Of a stretch of 41,918 bases of DNA, positions 31,458 to 41,426 are shown piece by piece; positions within the stretch are counted from its first letter, which is position 1, and every line of letters starts with the position of its first letter. A program made the position numbers and the translations under genes. The notes under the pieces were generated by a model that was not told where the DNA came from, made no database searches, and was given only the letters and a program-made list of their open reading frames with translations. This stretch comes from Pirellula sp. (GTDB taxonomy: Bacteria > Planctomycetota > Planctomycetia > Pirellulales > Pirellulaceae), in the NCBI GenBank assembly GCA_021300015.1, contig JAJTFB010000032.1, positions 21,932 to 63,849 of the forward strand, given 5' to 3'.

Positions 31458-34400
31458 TCAAGCCAACTCGTGAAAGAATACCTGATCGCTTGGCAGTGTC
31501 TCTCGGGCTAAATCCAACAAGTGCTGGTGGTGGGTAAAGAAGATCACCTGGGATTGGGACGATATTCGCACGAGTTGTTTGAGCGTCTCGACCGACCGAT
31601 GGTCGTCGAAATGGACCAAAATATCATCGACGACCAACGGCAGTGGCTCGTGCAGCTTGCTCCATTGCTCAAGACTCGCGAGCCTCAGAGCTAGATACAA
31701 TTGATCCCGCGTTCCATCGCTCATCTGCTCGACGAGCACCTCGGATCCTGGACCATCCTCCGATCTGCGTCCGACCAACAGGTGCTTGCCTGCATCGTCG
31801 AGCGAGATCTCGATCCCACGGAATCGGCCTAGGGTCATTTGGTGAAAGGATTCGCTGGCTAACTTGAGGATCGGGTCCTCGTTGGCGGATCGGTAGCGTT
31901 CGATGCCAGCGGTCAAGGCTGCCGAGGCGAGCCGCAAGGTCGCCAACTCTTGGACGGCTTCCTCGATCTCGAGTCCCACGCCACTTGCCTGTGTGGCAAG
32001 CATCGCCGCTCTGCCGCTTGTATCCAATTGGTCGTAGTCTCTTTGCAAAGCACTCGTGGCTCGAATCGCTTCCTCGCGAGCTTGATCGATCCTGCGGATC
32101 TCTTCGCTCAGATGCTTGATATCGATGGTGATTTGATCTGCGTCGGCTTGTTCGACCCGCTGAACAAATGGGTCGATATCGCGGCTGTTGCATTCGGCAA
32201 AAAGTCTCTCTTGGAGCTCCTTTCGGTCCGTATCGAGCACGTGATACTCTCTCGAATTGCGAGCCAACTCGCGAAGTTGCTCTTGGTCTTGTGCCCCTGC
32301 GAGTTCTTGCATCTGCTCGAGTTCGCGATCCAAAAGACGAATTCCGCCGAAAGCTTGATCCAATTGCTCTTGCGCCGTTTTTCTCAGGGTCTCGAGTGTC
32401 ACTCGCTTTTCTTTTTCTTGACTGGAACGCTTGCTCTGCCGTTCAAGCCACCGGACCTTGGATGCCGTTGTGGCCTGTGCAACGATCGATTCTGCCAAGT
32501 CAGGACTCGCGCCGGCCAGCCATTCGAGCACTGGTCTGAGGTCCGATTCGTAGCGATCGATTCGCTCCTGACTCTCGCGCAATCGGACTCGGGTCGCTTC
32601 GATTTCATCGGTCGTCTGCTGCAATTCGGTGACTTGATCGAGGATCGTCTGAACTTCGACGGGAGTGGCATCGTCGGGCAATGCGATGTCTGCCAATGCG
32701 TCAAACCACTGAGTTTTGAGCTCCTTGAACTGGTCCTCAAGACCCTGGATTTCGCTGGTCTGATCCTGGTACTCTTGTAGATTCAACTGGCGCTGCCCCT
32801 CGATAGCCTCCGCTTTTCCACGAGCTTCATTGGCCTTGTTCAAAACCAGCTCGGCCCGGGTCAAGGCCTGGGTCAAGGCTCGGTCGAGTCCTTCGCAAGG
32901 TTCGGCTGCAAATCCGCATGCGGCTAAAGACTCATTCAAAACCACAATCGCTTGTTGCATCGCTGTTTGTATCTGCTCGATGCGAATCTTCTTGTCGAGC
33001 AAATCCTGCGCCTCTCGCTGCAGGGAACTGACGGCCTGGCTCCATTCCAAAGCTTCGGTGGGGGTTTCCGCAGCGATCCGATGCTCGGAAACAAACGCTT
33101 GCCAAGCTTGCTGGCTAAGCGTCCATTCGTTTTGGCGTTCTTGGCATGCATGTGCCCATTCGGCCACCTGGGCCTCGAGCTCGAGGATCGCCTCCTGCAA
33201 TTGCTCGCGCTGGGCGACCAACTCGGCTTGATCGAGCAGTTCGGCGGCCATCGCATCGGCGGATTGCACGCTGGCTAAATAATCCTCCGAGAATTCGTTC
33301 CACTGCTCCGTCGAACCGGAGCGGTGCTCGGCGAGCATTCCGAAGAGCCCGTCGCGAGCTTGCTTGCCGGCTTCCCATTCCTGCCTTGTGGGAACGCGAA
33401 TTTTCTTCGCTTCGCGGTCCCATTCTCGCTGCTTGGCCGACCTCTTGCGATCCAGCTCATTTTGCTCCGATTTGGCCTTGTCTAGAGCTTCCTGCCGCTT
33501 GTCGAGCTCCTTTCCCCAACGCTCGATCGATGGGAGACTTGCGACGGGAAATCGGACAAACTCCTCAGCCGTCTGAAAGGGAATTCTCCATCGTTGAATT
33601 CCTTTCTCTAAGCGATCTTGTCCTCGTTGGCTATCCTCGAGCAACGCGGTCAATGGACCGGATTGACCTGCCAAGGGCCTGTATTGCTGGATCCTTTGCT
33701 CGAGCATCTTCAACGACTCATCGCTGAGCGGAAGCGACTCGGAGTTCTTGTCTTCGTCGAGCCGTTTCTTAAGCTTCGATAGCCTGAGTTTCCGGTCGGC
33801 GACTTGCTTCTCTAGGGCTTCGTACTGGTTGGCCAAAGTCCCGATCCACTTCTTGTGCGAAAGCGGAATCCTTTGCTTTTCGAGCTTATCGCGAAGCGTA
33901 TCGAGTTTGCCGATCTCCTCCCATTTCTGCTCAGCTCGTCGGGCTAATTGCTCGCTTTGGATCTTCAACTTGGGAAGCTCCTCGAGGGCTTGCAGGTAGA
34001 TTCCTAGTCCGGAGAGCAAGCTTCGGACATTGTTGTCCTGCTCGTCATCCCAGACACTCTCGGGGATCTTTGCAAGTTCCGCTTCGATGCTTCGCAATTG
34101 GTTGGCGATCTCTTCACAGGCGACTTGTTTCTCAGCTTTTGTTCCAAGCACTTTTTGCACGCGCTCTTGGAAATCTTGTGGCAGTTTCGAAGCTGCTCCA
34201 AGCGTCGAGATGGTTCGAAGGCGTTCGAGATACTTGGCAACCGTCGGGATCGAGCGTTGGATTCTCTGCGCTTCGAGCAACTGCCTTTGAACCGCATCGC
34301 TTTGGTTCCTGGACTCCTCGAGCTGGTCCTTGGACTCCTGGAGCTGCTTCTCGAGTCTCCGCCACTGATCCATCGACAGGGCGACTTTTTTCTCCTCGTC

Positions 34401-34982
34401 GCGCAGCGCTTTGTACTGCTTGAGACTGTCAAACAATCGCCCTTTCTTTCCGGCCTTCCCGTAGAGCTCCTCGATGCGATCCTCGAGCGACTGATGCTTC
34501 TGTTGCAAATTGGCGATCCCCGACGCGCTCGAAAAGAGGGCTTGGCCAGAATCCCCCCCGCCGCGGACCAAGTCCTCTCCACCCTTGCGGAGTGACTCAT
34601 GGGTCAATCCGAACATTCGCAGGAAATGATCCTCCTGGATCTTCGGGAAAAACTCGGCCCAATGCGACTCAGTGACTTCCTGGGAGCTTTCGGCATGCAG
34701 GAGCGTCGCGGTTCTCGCTTTGCGGCGTACGCACCTGAGTACCTTGCCGTCGCGATTTTCCAAGATCGCTCCGACTCGCAGGTCTTTGTTGGCATGCTTG
34801 AAATTGTCGTCTGTCCTGGTAGGAAAACCGAAAAGCAATGCCGTCAGGCCCCGCAGCGAGGTGCTCTTGCCCGCTTCGTTCGGCCCATAAATGATGTGGA
34901 GCCCATAGCGACCGGCGCTCAGGTCGATGCTGTAGTTGGTGAAATGTCCGAATGCTGTCAGGTCCAAACGCTGTAGCCTCAT
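31458..34982 (-). CDS. SMC-like ATPase, YhaN type (AAA_27)
   Basis: 1174 residues. The N-terminus MRLQRLDLTAFGHFTNYSIDL and Walker A GPNEAGKST (33-41) are typical of the YhaN family, Rad50/SbcC relatives that pair with a YhaO nuclease. The C-terminal half-site has the ABC signature MSDGTRDQLYLALRL, Walker B LPLVVDDILVHFDD and the switch His in FFTHHQH. Between them lie about 800 residues of coiled coil rich in Glu, Gln, Leu and Arg, without a clear CxxC zinc hook, as in YhaN. It presumably handles DNA ends or controls its nuclease partner. The start overlaps the stop of the SbcD/YhaO-type gene by 4 bases (ATGA), so the two are coupled. Confidence 0.9.
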   Translation of the reverse strand: MRLQRLDLTAFGHFTNYSIDLSAGRYGLHIIYGPNEAGKSTSLRGLTALLFGFPTRTDDNFKHANKDLRVGAILENRDGKVLRCVRRKARTATLLHAESSQEVTESHWAEFFPKIQEDHFLRMFGLTHESLRKGGEDLVRGGGDSGQALFSSASGIANLQQKHQSLEDRIEELYGKAGKKGRLFDSLKQYKALRDEEKKVALSMDQWRRLEKQLQESKDQLEESRNQSDAVQRQLLEAQRIQRSIPTVAKYLERLRTISTLGAASKLPQDFQERVQKVLGTKAEKQVACEEIANQLRSIEAELAKIPESVWDDEQDNNVRSLLSGLGIYLQALEELPKLKIQSEQLARRAEQKWEEIGKLDTLRDKLEKQRIPLSHKKWIGTLANQYEALEKQVADRKLRLSKLKKRLDEDKNSESLPLSDESLKMLEQRIQQYRPLAGQSGPLTALLEDSQRGQDRLEKGIQRWRIPFQTAEEFVRFPVASLPSIERWGKELDKRQEALDKAKSEQNELDRKRSAKQREWDREAKKIRVPTRQEWEAGKQARDGLFGMLAEHRSGSTEQWNEFSEDYLASVQSADAMAAELLDQAELVAQREQLQEAILELEAQVAEWAHACQERQNEWTLSQQAWQAFVSEHRIAAETPTEALEWSQAVSSLQREAQDLLDKKIRIEQIQTAMQQAIVVLNESLAACGFAAEPCEGLDRALTQALTRAELVLNKANEARGKAEAIEGQRQLNLQEYQDQTSEIQGLEDQFKELKTQWFDALADIALPDDATPVEVQTILDQVTELQQTTDEIEATRVRLRESQERIDRYESDLRPVLEWLAGASPDLAESIVAQATTASKVRWLERQSKRSSQEKEKRVTLETLRKTAQEQLDQAFGGIRLLDRELEQMQELAGAQDQEQLRELARNSREYHVLDTDRKELQERLFAECNSRDIDPFVQRVEQADADQITIDIKHLSEEIRRIDQAREEAIRATSALQRDYDQLDTSGRAAMLATQASGVGLEIEEAVQELATLRLASAALTAGIERYRSANEDPILKLASESFHQMTLGRFRGIEISLDDAGKHLLVGRRSEDGPGSEVLVEQMSDGTRDQLYLALRLASLEQWSKLHEPLPLVVDDILVHFDDHRSVETLKQLVRISSQSQVIFFTHHQHLLDLARETLPSDQVFFHELA

Positions 34983-36286
34983 CGCGTTTCCCCCAAATCG
35001 CTTTTCAGGGAATCGGCTCTCGCAGAGTCGCTTTGCGAAAATTCGCTTCCTAGCAAGTCGAGCAAACGCTCCTGAGCCTGCTCGAGCAGGATTTCCGATC
35101 CTCCGAGGTACCCATCGAGTTCGGCTGTTCGAAGCTCCGATGGGATTTTGCTCCGTACGGAGCTCATGTCGAACTGGATCTGCTTATAAAAATCGGGATT
35201 GGTTTTTGCGTCTTGAAAGACCTCCATAACGGCTCGTATCGCGTCTTGTGAGGCATCCGACTGCTGGTCGATCTCATTGGGCATCCGCGTATTGCACAGG
35301 ACTTTTTCGATCCATACTCCATCGATCGATAGGCCTGTTGCAACCGATTGGCAACTTTGGAGGATATGCTCCCGCTCGACTCGGAATTTACGATGGAGGG
35401 GACTTTGGCCTTGGAGCTCGACGCGTACGGCAAGCAACCGGTCTTGGCCCCGATCGATGGTCTCTTGCAAGGAGGTTTTGAACAAGTTCGGTAGTTCGCC
35501 GAGATCGCCGATCGGCCCGACATCCAGGGCGAGAGTCTCCCAGCGGAGCACATCGAGGGGTTCAAAGGTTGCCTCGATGCTTTGCTGGTCCGAGACGCTT
35601 ACCAGATAGCATCCTTTGGGGCCGGTCTCCTTGGCGTGCCGGCCTTGGATGTTTCCAGGAAAGACCACCCAGGGCTTTTGGCTCAGGACCTCGCGCTTGT
35701 GGATATGCCCTAAGGCCCAGTAATCGTAATTGCGCGTCCCGAGCCCCTCGAGGGTGCAGGGAGCATAATTTTCATGCCCTTCGCGACCCGTGCAACTGGT
35801 ATGCAAAAGCCCGATGTTGAACCATCCGGGAACCTGTGCGGGGTAGTTCATCGAAAGATCTTCAGTAACGGCTTGCGTTGCAAAACTCTGGCCGTGGATA
35901 GCGACCTGAATCGATTCGATCCGCCGTGTGGTCGCATGACTCGACTCGAACACATGGACGTTGTCCGGATAAGGCAACGAGCGGGACATCTTGTTCTCCG
36001 CATCGTGATTGCCTGCAATCAGGTAAACCGGTATCCGGCAATCGCGCAGCTTGGCCATCTGCTTGACGAAGAATTGACCCGTCGAGTAGTCTTTCCAGTC
36101 CCCGTCGAAAACATCGCCCGCGATGAGCAGAAAGTCGACTTTGGTTCGGATCGCAAGATCTACCAAGTTCTCCAGCGCTCGACGCGGAGCGGTCCGCAAC
36201 CGTTCGATGGGGGCGGAGTCGTAAGCTCTCAGTCCCAGCAGTGGACTATCGAGATGGATGTCGGCGGCGTGAATGAACCGGAACAT
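34979..36286 (-). CDS. Metallophosphoesterase, SbcD/YhaO-type DNA repair nuclease
   Basis: 435 residues from the ATG at 36286. The phosphoesterase motifs appear in order: FIHAADIHLDSPL (residues 4-16), LLIAGDVFDGDW (about 53-64), YLIAGNHDAEN (about 87-97), LLHTSCTGREGHENYAPC (about 160-177), DYWALGHIHKREVL (about 188-201). These bind two metal ions, typically manganese in Mre11/SbcD enzymes. The C-terminal 180 residues are the variable region that contacts the ATPase. It starts 12 bases after the PVC-type gene ends and overlaps the YhaN-type gene by 4 bases. Confidence 0.92.
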   Translation of the reverse strand: MFRFIHAADIHLDSPLLGLRAYDSAPIERLRTAPRRALENLVDLAIRTKVDFLLIAGDVFDGDWKDYSTGQFFVKQMAKLRDCRIPVYLIAGNHDAENKMSRSLPYPDNVHVFESSHATTRRIESIQVAIHGQSFATQAVTEDLSMNYPAQVPGWFNIGLLHTSCTGREGHENYAPCTLEGLGTRNYDYWALGHIHKREVLSQKPWVVFPGNIQGRHAKETGPKGCYLVSVSDQQSIEATFEPLDVLRWETLALDVGPIGDLGELPNLFKTSLQETIDRGQDRLLAVRVELQGQSPLHRKFRVEREHILQSCQSVATGLSIDGVWIEKVLCNTRMPNEIDQQSDASQDAIRAVMEVFQDAKTNPDFYKQIQFDMSSVRSKIPSELRTAELDGYLGGSEILLEQAQERLLDLLGSEFSQSDSARADSLKSDLGETR

Positions 36287-36298
36287 AGGTTCTGGAGA

Positions 36299-39200
36299 CT
36301 AAGGTTTCTTTTCGGGTTGCTGTGACTTCAAGTAGCCGATCAAGGATGCGAGCTCTGCGTCGCTGATGAGTTCCTCAAAGTTCCCTGGCATCAGGGACAG
36401 TTTGCTGATCTTCTCTTGCTCGATGTCACTGCGGGCAAACCGTTGGGATTTGCCTGCCTGGTCGACTACCTCGAGTGAGCTGTCGGTCCGATCGAGTATC
36501 AAACCTGATATGGTCTCTCCATCCTCCATCAAGACATTGGTGATTCTAAACGCTTCGTCCACATTGCGGTTGGGCCACAGGATGTCCTCGCACAACCTCT
36601 CGACGGTCCGCACCACCGCTCCATCGAGCTGCGGTCCGATGACCTTACCGACTCCTCCAAGCTGATGGCACGTGGCGCATCGTTCCTGAAAGACCCTTTT
36701 TCCAACCATCCAATCGCTTGCAAGCTGCTTGACCGCCTGGGCCTTGTTCTGGACCAACACCGCGCGGGCCGTATCGGTCTCCCCCTGCGGCTTCAAATCC
36801 GAAAACCGCTTGGTATTGGACTCCGATAAAGCATCCCACCAGGAGGCGGGCAAGACGCGAAGCGTTTCTTTCGACAACGCCCCACGTCGTATCAAACTTT
36901 CGATCAACGCAATGGCATCCCTGTGGCGCGACCATCGCAAGACCAGTTCCTCCTGGGTCGCCGCATCGGCCCTCTTTCCAAAAGCTTCCGACAATCGCCC
37001 AAGCGTTTCATCCGAACCGGTACTCCAGTCCCAATCGAAACTCCAGGGCTTGCCCTCTTTGCTCGCCGGTGACTTGGTTAGCAAATCCGGTTTGGTCAGC
37101 AAATCCTCTAGACCCCGTTCAACAACCAAAGAAACCAACTCCGAAAGGACCGGTTGCTCTTGGCCTTGCACCCATTGTTGCAAGTTCGCTTTACAAAAGC
37201 AATCGAGTCGATCGGATTTTAGGAGTTGGCTCCATAGGGAGAGGAATTCGGCTTTGCTCGATGGTTCCAAAGCGACGATCGATGAGCCAAAACACTTGGC
37301 CAAACGTACCATCGATTCGAATCGGTCCCGCAAGACAGATCGGGTCAACCCTGGCTCGGAAACATCGGCGATCCCAATCCATGCATAACTGTCCTGTCCG
37401 CATCCATCGACGACCTCGATCCGTACCGACTGACCCTTGTGCTGTGATAAATCGATCTTGGCATACCGGGCCGCATCGTTGCGAGGGGCATAAATGCGAT
37501 AGATCTCAGTCCAATCGCCCGACTGCGAACTGGAGACCAAAACGCGGACATAGTTTTCCTTGCGCTCGGGCTCATTGGGGTTCCCATCATGACCGACCAC
37601 CCAAAACGACAAACTATCCTCGGCGCGGAAAACTCCGCTGGTCCAAGTCCCCTGGTAGCGTTCGGTGAGTCCCAGGCTGCTCCAAAACGGTATCTTTAGC
37701 TCCGGTAGATCTCGGGGGTTGGGGTGGCTCTCGGCCTGGAGCGACCGCTGCTCGAGTGGCCAGGGACGCACCTCCCGACCTTTGGCCGATAAGGCGGTCC
37801 AGCCGGTGAGTCGAACATTCTCGGCGGCCGCTTGGGTTAACCAGGCTCCTGCGGCTTGCGATAGAGACTGCTTACCCAACTCGACAAGAATTGGGGATAA
37901 CTTGCCGTTGCGCTGCTTTTGCGACTCGGCGATCAAAAGGATTTGCTCGGCCTTGGTCGATGATTCCTCAAGCATCGCATCGATCAATCGCAAAACCCGA
38001 GGAATTTGGGTTTCGTCGACGGCCGTTGCGACACGCAGCAGTGCGTCCTTGAGCCAGACGGCCTTGGGACCTTGTCCTGATTTCTTGGAGGCGATTTCGA
38101 TCAGATCCAAGGACCAGCGAGCCGCACTGGGATCCTTGACCGCTTGAAGGACCTTGAGCAAGTCCTCGGTGCGCTGTTGGTAACCGTCGGTGCCAAGATC
38201 CGAACCGATCAACCCATCCTGGGGGAATGCGTCGGACTGCTTTGCTGCGCGCCCTAGGATGTCTCGCAAAGCGATCCAGTGGGCTTGCTTGAGGATCGCA
38301 TCGCGATCATCGACGCTTCGAACCCGATCCAAAAGGCTCGCCGCATCAGCAATGCTTCCGATCTGACCGAGTCGCTCGACGGCCCAGAGCCGCTCGATCG
38401 CCGAATCCGGATCGGCCGCCTGGCCGATGGGCTTGGCAAGAATCGCGATGGTCTCTTGGTAAGTTCGCTCGGAGGGTCGAATCGCCCCGAGTGCGTCTTG
38501 GGATTGGGCGGCTGGGGGCTTGGGGCCATCGGACGGATCTTGAGCGATGCACCGAATCCGCCAGATTCGCCCGCTGGTCCGATCCCGATCCGGATGGTCC
38601 AACGGGACTTCGTAGTGCCCGATGACCTTGTTGTAGAAATCCGCGACATACAAACATCCATCGGGGCCGAACTGAAGGTCGACGGGTCGAAACCAAGGAT
38701 CCTCGCTGGTCAAGAGATCGGGCAACTCGACGGCTTTGGCCGTCGCTCCGAAGTACTCAAGCCCGTTGCGATTGATCCTACAGGTCATGACGTTGCCGCT
38801 GAGCAGATTTCCTCGGAAGCTCGAAGGGAAAGTTTTCCCGGCGACGTAAGCGACCCCGGAAATGGCCGTACTCCCATGCAAATGTTCCATCGTCGAGGGG
38901 ACAAACCCGAGTCCATCATGCGGGCGACCGAAACTCGGATAGCAGCCACCTCGAAGCAATTGCGTGATCGGTTTGCTATGGCAATCCGCCGAAAACCAAA
39001 ACCCATACTTGTCCCTGGTCATCCCGAACGGATTGACTTGTCCCTGAGTGTACAACTCCACTCGGCTTCCATCGGGCCGGAATCGAAACACGTTCCCGCT
39101 GGTCATCTCGATCGCATGGCCGTCGGTCCCTTGAATTTTCGAAACGTTGTTAAAGCCATGGCAAGCGTAGATCCAACCATCGAGCCCGTCGCGCAGCGCA

Positions 39201-39790
39201 TTGACCATCCCGTGCGTATCGCGCGACGTGTCGAATGGTCCAAGGATCACTTTGCGCTCGTCGCACACTCCATCTCCATCGGTATCCCTCAAATGGTAGA
39301 GATTGGGGATCGAAAAGGCGATCACTCCGTCTTGGTAAGGCAATAGTCCAATCGGTATGTTCAAACCATCGGCAAACACGGTCTTGGTTTCCATCGTGCC
39401 GTTGGAGTCTTTGTCCTCAAGGACCACAATTGCATCAGAACCGGGTGCATCGGCTTTCGCGGGGAACGGATAAAGGACGCTCTGGGTCAGCCATAAACGC
39501 CCCTGCGCATCGAAGGCCATGTTCATCGGTTTGGCAATTTGGGGCTCGCTGGCTACCAGCTCAACGACAAACCCCTCGGGGACATGGAATCCGGCTTGTT
39601 CGTCCGCTGGGGATCGCCAAGCCGAGGACCGAATCGTCTGCCCGTACCATTCGGCCGGTGACTTCGGTTCGGCGGCCCTTTGACCGAGTTCCTCGGCCCA
39701 AAGGGAACTGCCGAGGGCTCCTGCGGCGACCAAGAACATCCCCACGGAGAGCAGACGATTCAAGAGGAAAGCCTGAGGGATTCGATGCAT
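36299..39790 (-). CDS. PVC-type membrane-bound dehydrogenase/haem-binding protein (second)
   Basis: 1163 residues with a signal peptide (LSVGMFLVAAGALGSSLWAEE). Order: a six-bladed NHL/sorbosone-dehydrogenase-like propeller (about 60-425; VPEGFVVELVASEPQIAKPMNMAFDAQGRLWL, RDGLDGWIYACHGFNN, LQFGPDGCLYVADFYN, DRTSGRIWRIR), a helical middle, a beta-sandwich part around 690-830 (FWVVGHDGNPNEPERKENYVRVLVSS), and a C-terminal cytochrome c-like domain with CATCH at 1038-1042, LGGVGKVIGPQLDG and the closing SLMPGNFEELI. Compared with the copy at 8640 it has the extra beta-sandwich and no Pro/Ala insertion. It likely feeds electrons from an extracytoplasmic sugar oxidation into haem carriers; the substrate is unknown. 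The ribosome-binding site at 39790 is weak. Confidence 0.88.
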   Translation of the reverse strand: MHRIPQAFLLNRLLSVGMFLVAAGALGSSLWAEELGQRAAEPKSPAEWYGQTIRSSAWRSPADEQAGFHVPEGFVVELVASEPQIAKPMNMAFDAQGRLWLTQSVLYPFPAKADAPGSDAIVVLEDKDSNGTMETKTVFADGLNIPIGLLPYQDGVIAFSIPNLYHLRDTDGDGVCDERKVILGPFDTSRDTHGMVNALRDGLDGWIYACHGFNNVSKIQGTDGHAIEMTSGNVFRFRPDGSRVELYTQGQVNPFGMTRDKYGFWFSADCHSKPITQLLRGGCYPSFGRPHDGLGFVPSTMEHLHGSTAISGVAYVAGKTFPSSFRGNLLSGNVMTCRINRNGLEYFGATAKAVELPDLLTSEDPWFRPVDLQFGPDGCLYVADFYNKVIGHYEVPLDHPDRDRTSGRIWRIRCIAQDPSDGPKPPAAQSQDALGAIRPSERTYQETIAILAKPIGQAADPDSAIERLWAVERLGQIGSIADAASLLDRVRSVDDRDAILKQAHWIALRDILGRAAKQSDAFPQDGLIGSDLGTDGYQQRTEDLLKVLQAVKDPSAARWSLDLIEIASKKSGQGPKAVWLKDALLRVATAVDETQIPRVLRLIDAMLEESSTKAEQILLIAESQKQRNGKLSPILVELGKQSLSQAAGAWLTQAAAENVRLTGWTALSAKGREVRPWPLEQRSLQAESHPNPRDLPELKIPFWSSLGLTERYQGTWTSGVFRAEDSLSFWVVGHDGNPNEPERKENYVRVLVSSSQSGDWTEIYRIYAPRNDAARYAKIDLSQHKGQSVRIEVVDGCGQDSYAWIGIADVSEPGLTRSVLRDRFESMVRLAKCFGSSIVALEPSSKAEFLSLWSQLLKSDRLDCFCKANLQQWVQGQEQPVLSELVSLVVERGLEDLLTKPDLLTKSPASKEGKPWSFDWDWSTGSDETLGRLSEAFGKRADAATQEELVLRWSRHRDAIALIESLIRRGALSKETLRVLPASWWDALSESNTKRFSDLKPQGETDTARAVLVQNKAQAVKQLASDWMVGKRVFQERCATCHQLGGVGKVIGPQLDGAVVRTVERLCEDILWPNRNVDEAFRITNVLMEDGETISGLILDRTDSSLEVVDQAGKSQRFARSDIEQEKISKLSLMPGNFEELISDAELASLIGYLKSQQPEKKP

Positions 39791-40106
39791 GGTGCAAACT
39801 TTTTCCAGGGGGGGGACTGCTGTTTAATTCCGATGGCGGATCGCGTAGATCTGCAATCGGTGGATTATCGTCCAAAGGAGCGTACTTGGGCAACTCCAGC
39901 AAGTGTATTTCCAGGCAATTTGTTAGTCCCAATCCATTGCGAGCTTGGCCTTTGCGAGCTTGGCGGCTTGGCGAGAAACCCTCTTTTGGTGCGGTGCTGG
40001 TTGCTACCCTGGAGCCTGAGTCTCACCGCAAAGGCGCAAAGGACGCAAAGGGAGATAGCCAGGGGATGGATCAGCGACCGCGCAATATGCTGCATCGTGC
40101 TAGAAC
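39791..40106. other. Intergenic region with GCAAAGGCGCAAAG repeat, 316 bp
   Basis: No gene found. It holds CCGCAAAGGCGCAAAGGACG (from 40026) followed by a third CGCAAAGG, the same core as at 20037-20075. A cluster of TTGGC and TTGCGAGC repeats lies at 39950-39979. The promoter of the PVC-type gene must lie in its left part. Confidence 0.6.
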
Positions 40107-41384
40107 CTACTCTCGCCAAAATGCAGCAGGATTCTCATTGCGATAAACCACCTGCATCGAAGGCGTCTGGTAGGTGGCTCCGCCGGATGCAAGCGATTCA
40201 ACCCCACCGATGACCATTCCACTGGTCAATAAAGTTCGCTCGACCGGATAAGGCGTTTTGCCATCCAGAATCAGCGTCTCAATATGACGAGCTAATGGAT
40301 TGAAGAAGTCCGCAGTCGTCGATCCATGCGTCGGCATCGGTAGATACATTTGGCATGAAACGATCTGCCGGTTGTCCGAGCGCATCCCCGCATAATTGAA
40401 GTCGCGGATCGGACACAAAAACATCGTGGTCCGGAACCCGTCGAGATGCTCGATGAAATAAGCGGTCGTACCCGACATGACCTTCTTTCCCCACTCGTAG
40501 CTGACCGGGGCGGTCGGAAAGCCACCTTCGACCGGCAAATTGTGGGACCTTGTCAACGCTGCGACGAACAACTTCCTGGTATCCTCCCTCGTCGATTTGT
40601 CCATCTCGGCCCAAACCGCATCGCCCTGGAGGGCCGTGACCGACGCGATCCCTACCTCTCCCCCTCGCCGCCGCTCGGACATGCATTGCGCGGTCTCCAA
40701 TGCATGGAAGTCGTAACTGTCGACCCCACCATAACCCACGCAAACACTTTCCTTCAGCGGCGTGTCGATCGGCATGTCGATGGAAGGGAATCGCCAAGTC
40801 ACTGGCAAAGAGGATCCGGCTAAGAACGGGAACTTCAGCCTCTTGGAATCCTCGACCATCTCGCGGCATTCGGACCATACCGTCGAGAGATGCTTGTCGT
40901 TGAACACCGGACAACTCTGACCGGTCTGCTCAAAGACTTTGACAATCTGCTTGAACCAATCGTAGCGAGGATACCTGCGTTGACCTTTTTCATTCGTCGG
41001 ATAATCGCCATGCTCGCCGATGAGGACCACGCCGTCGACGGCCAGCTTGGAGGTCCCAAGCGTCAACGCCTCGGCGATGCTCGTTACCCGATTGAGCTTG
41101 TATTTGTCGATCCGCTGCTGCGCTAAATCACCTTGCTTCTGCTCCTGCTCGATGTACACCGATGCGACATCGAAACGGGGTGCTTGCCATTGGCCGCCCC
41201 AGGTATAGCCCATGCAGTGGCGATCGAGGAAATGCTGAGCATGGGAATGCTGAAAAACTACGGTCCCGAGAAATGCGATTCGCTTGCGAGACTCAGTAGC
41301 TCCGAATCCCATAGGAATCAGCTTGGTATGGGCACAAGCAACAGCGGCAGCAGAGCCGGCAAGGAAAGTACGGCGGGGGATCAT
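40107..41384 (-). CDS. Tat-exported protein of unknown function
   Basis: 425 residues from the ATG at 41384, supported by GGAG 10 bases upstream and by the twin-arginine signal MIPRRTFLAGSAAAVACA. Upstream ATGs at 41399 and 41405 are less likely. The mature part starts with a Rossmann-like strand (RIAFLGTVVFQHSHAQHFL) and continues FDVASVYIEQEQKQGDL, SIAEALTLGTSKLAVDGVVLIGEHGDYP, reminiscent of the N-terminal domain of Gfo/Idh/MocA oxidoreductases. The usual cofactor motif GxGxxG is not evident, and the C-terminal half (YGGVDSYDFHALETAQCMSERRRGGE, ...) has no family I can name. I remember similar Tat-exported proteins annotated as hypothetical in planctomycetes. It lies 42 bases after an MFS transporter gene on the same strand, possibly as an operon. 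Confidence 0.72.
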   Translation of the reverse strand: MIPRRTFLAGSAAAVACAHTKLIPMGFGATESRKRIAFLGTVVFQHSHAQHFLDRHCMGYTWGGQWQAPRFDVASVYIEQEQKQGDLAQQRIDKYKLNRVTSIAEALTLGTSKLAVDGVVLIGEHGDYPTNEKGQRRYPRYDWFKQIVKVFEQTGQSCPVFNDKHLSTVWSECREMVEDSKRLKFPFLAGSSLPVTWRFPSIDMPIDTPLKESVCVGYGGVDSYDFHALETAQCMSERRRGGEVGIASVTALQGDAVWAEMDKSTREDTRKLFVAALTRSHNLPVEGGFPTAPVSYEWGKKVMSGTTAYFIEHLDGFRTTMFLCPIRDFNYAGMRSDNRQIVSCQMYLPMPTHGSTTADFFNPLARHIETLILDGKTPYPVERTLLTSGMVIGGVESLASGGATYQTPSMQVVYRNENPAAFWRE

Positions 41385-41426
41385 CTCTGTAGACTCCATG
41401 ATCAAGTGAAAAGGCGGGAAATGGCG

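Noticed and set aside
38279-39346. 355-codon open frame on the plus strand
   Set aside because: Antisense to the propeller domain of the second PVC-type protein, a product of GC-rich codon use.
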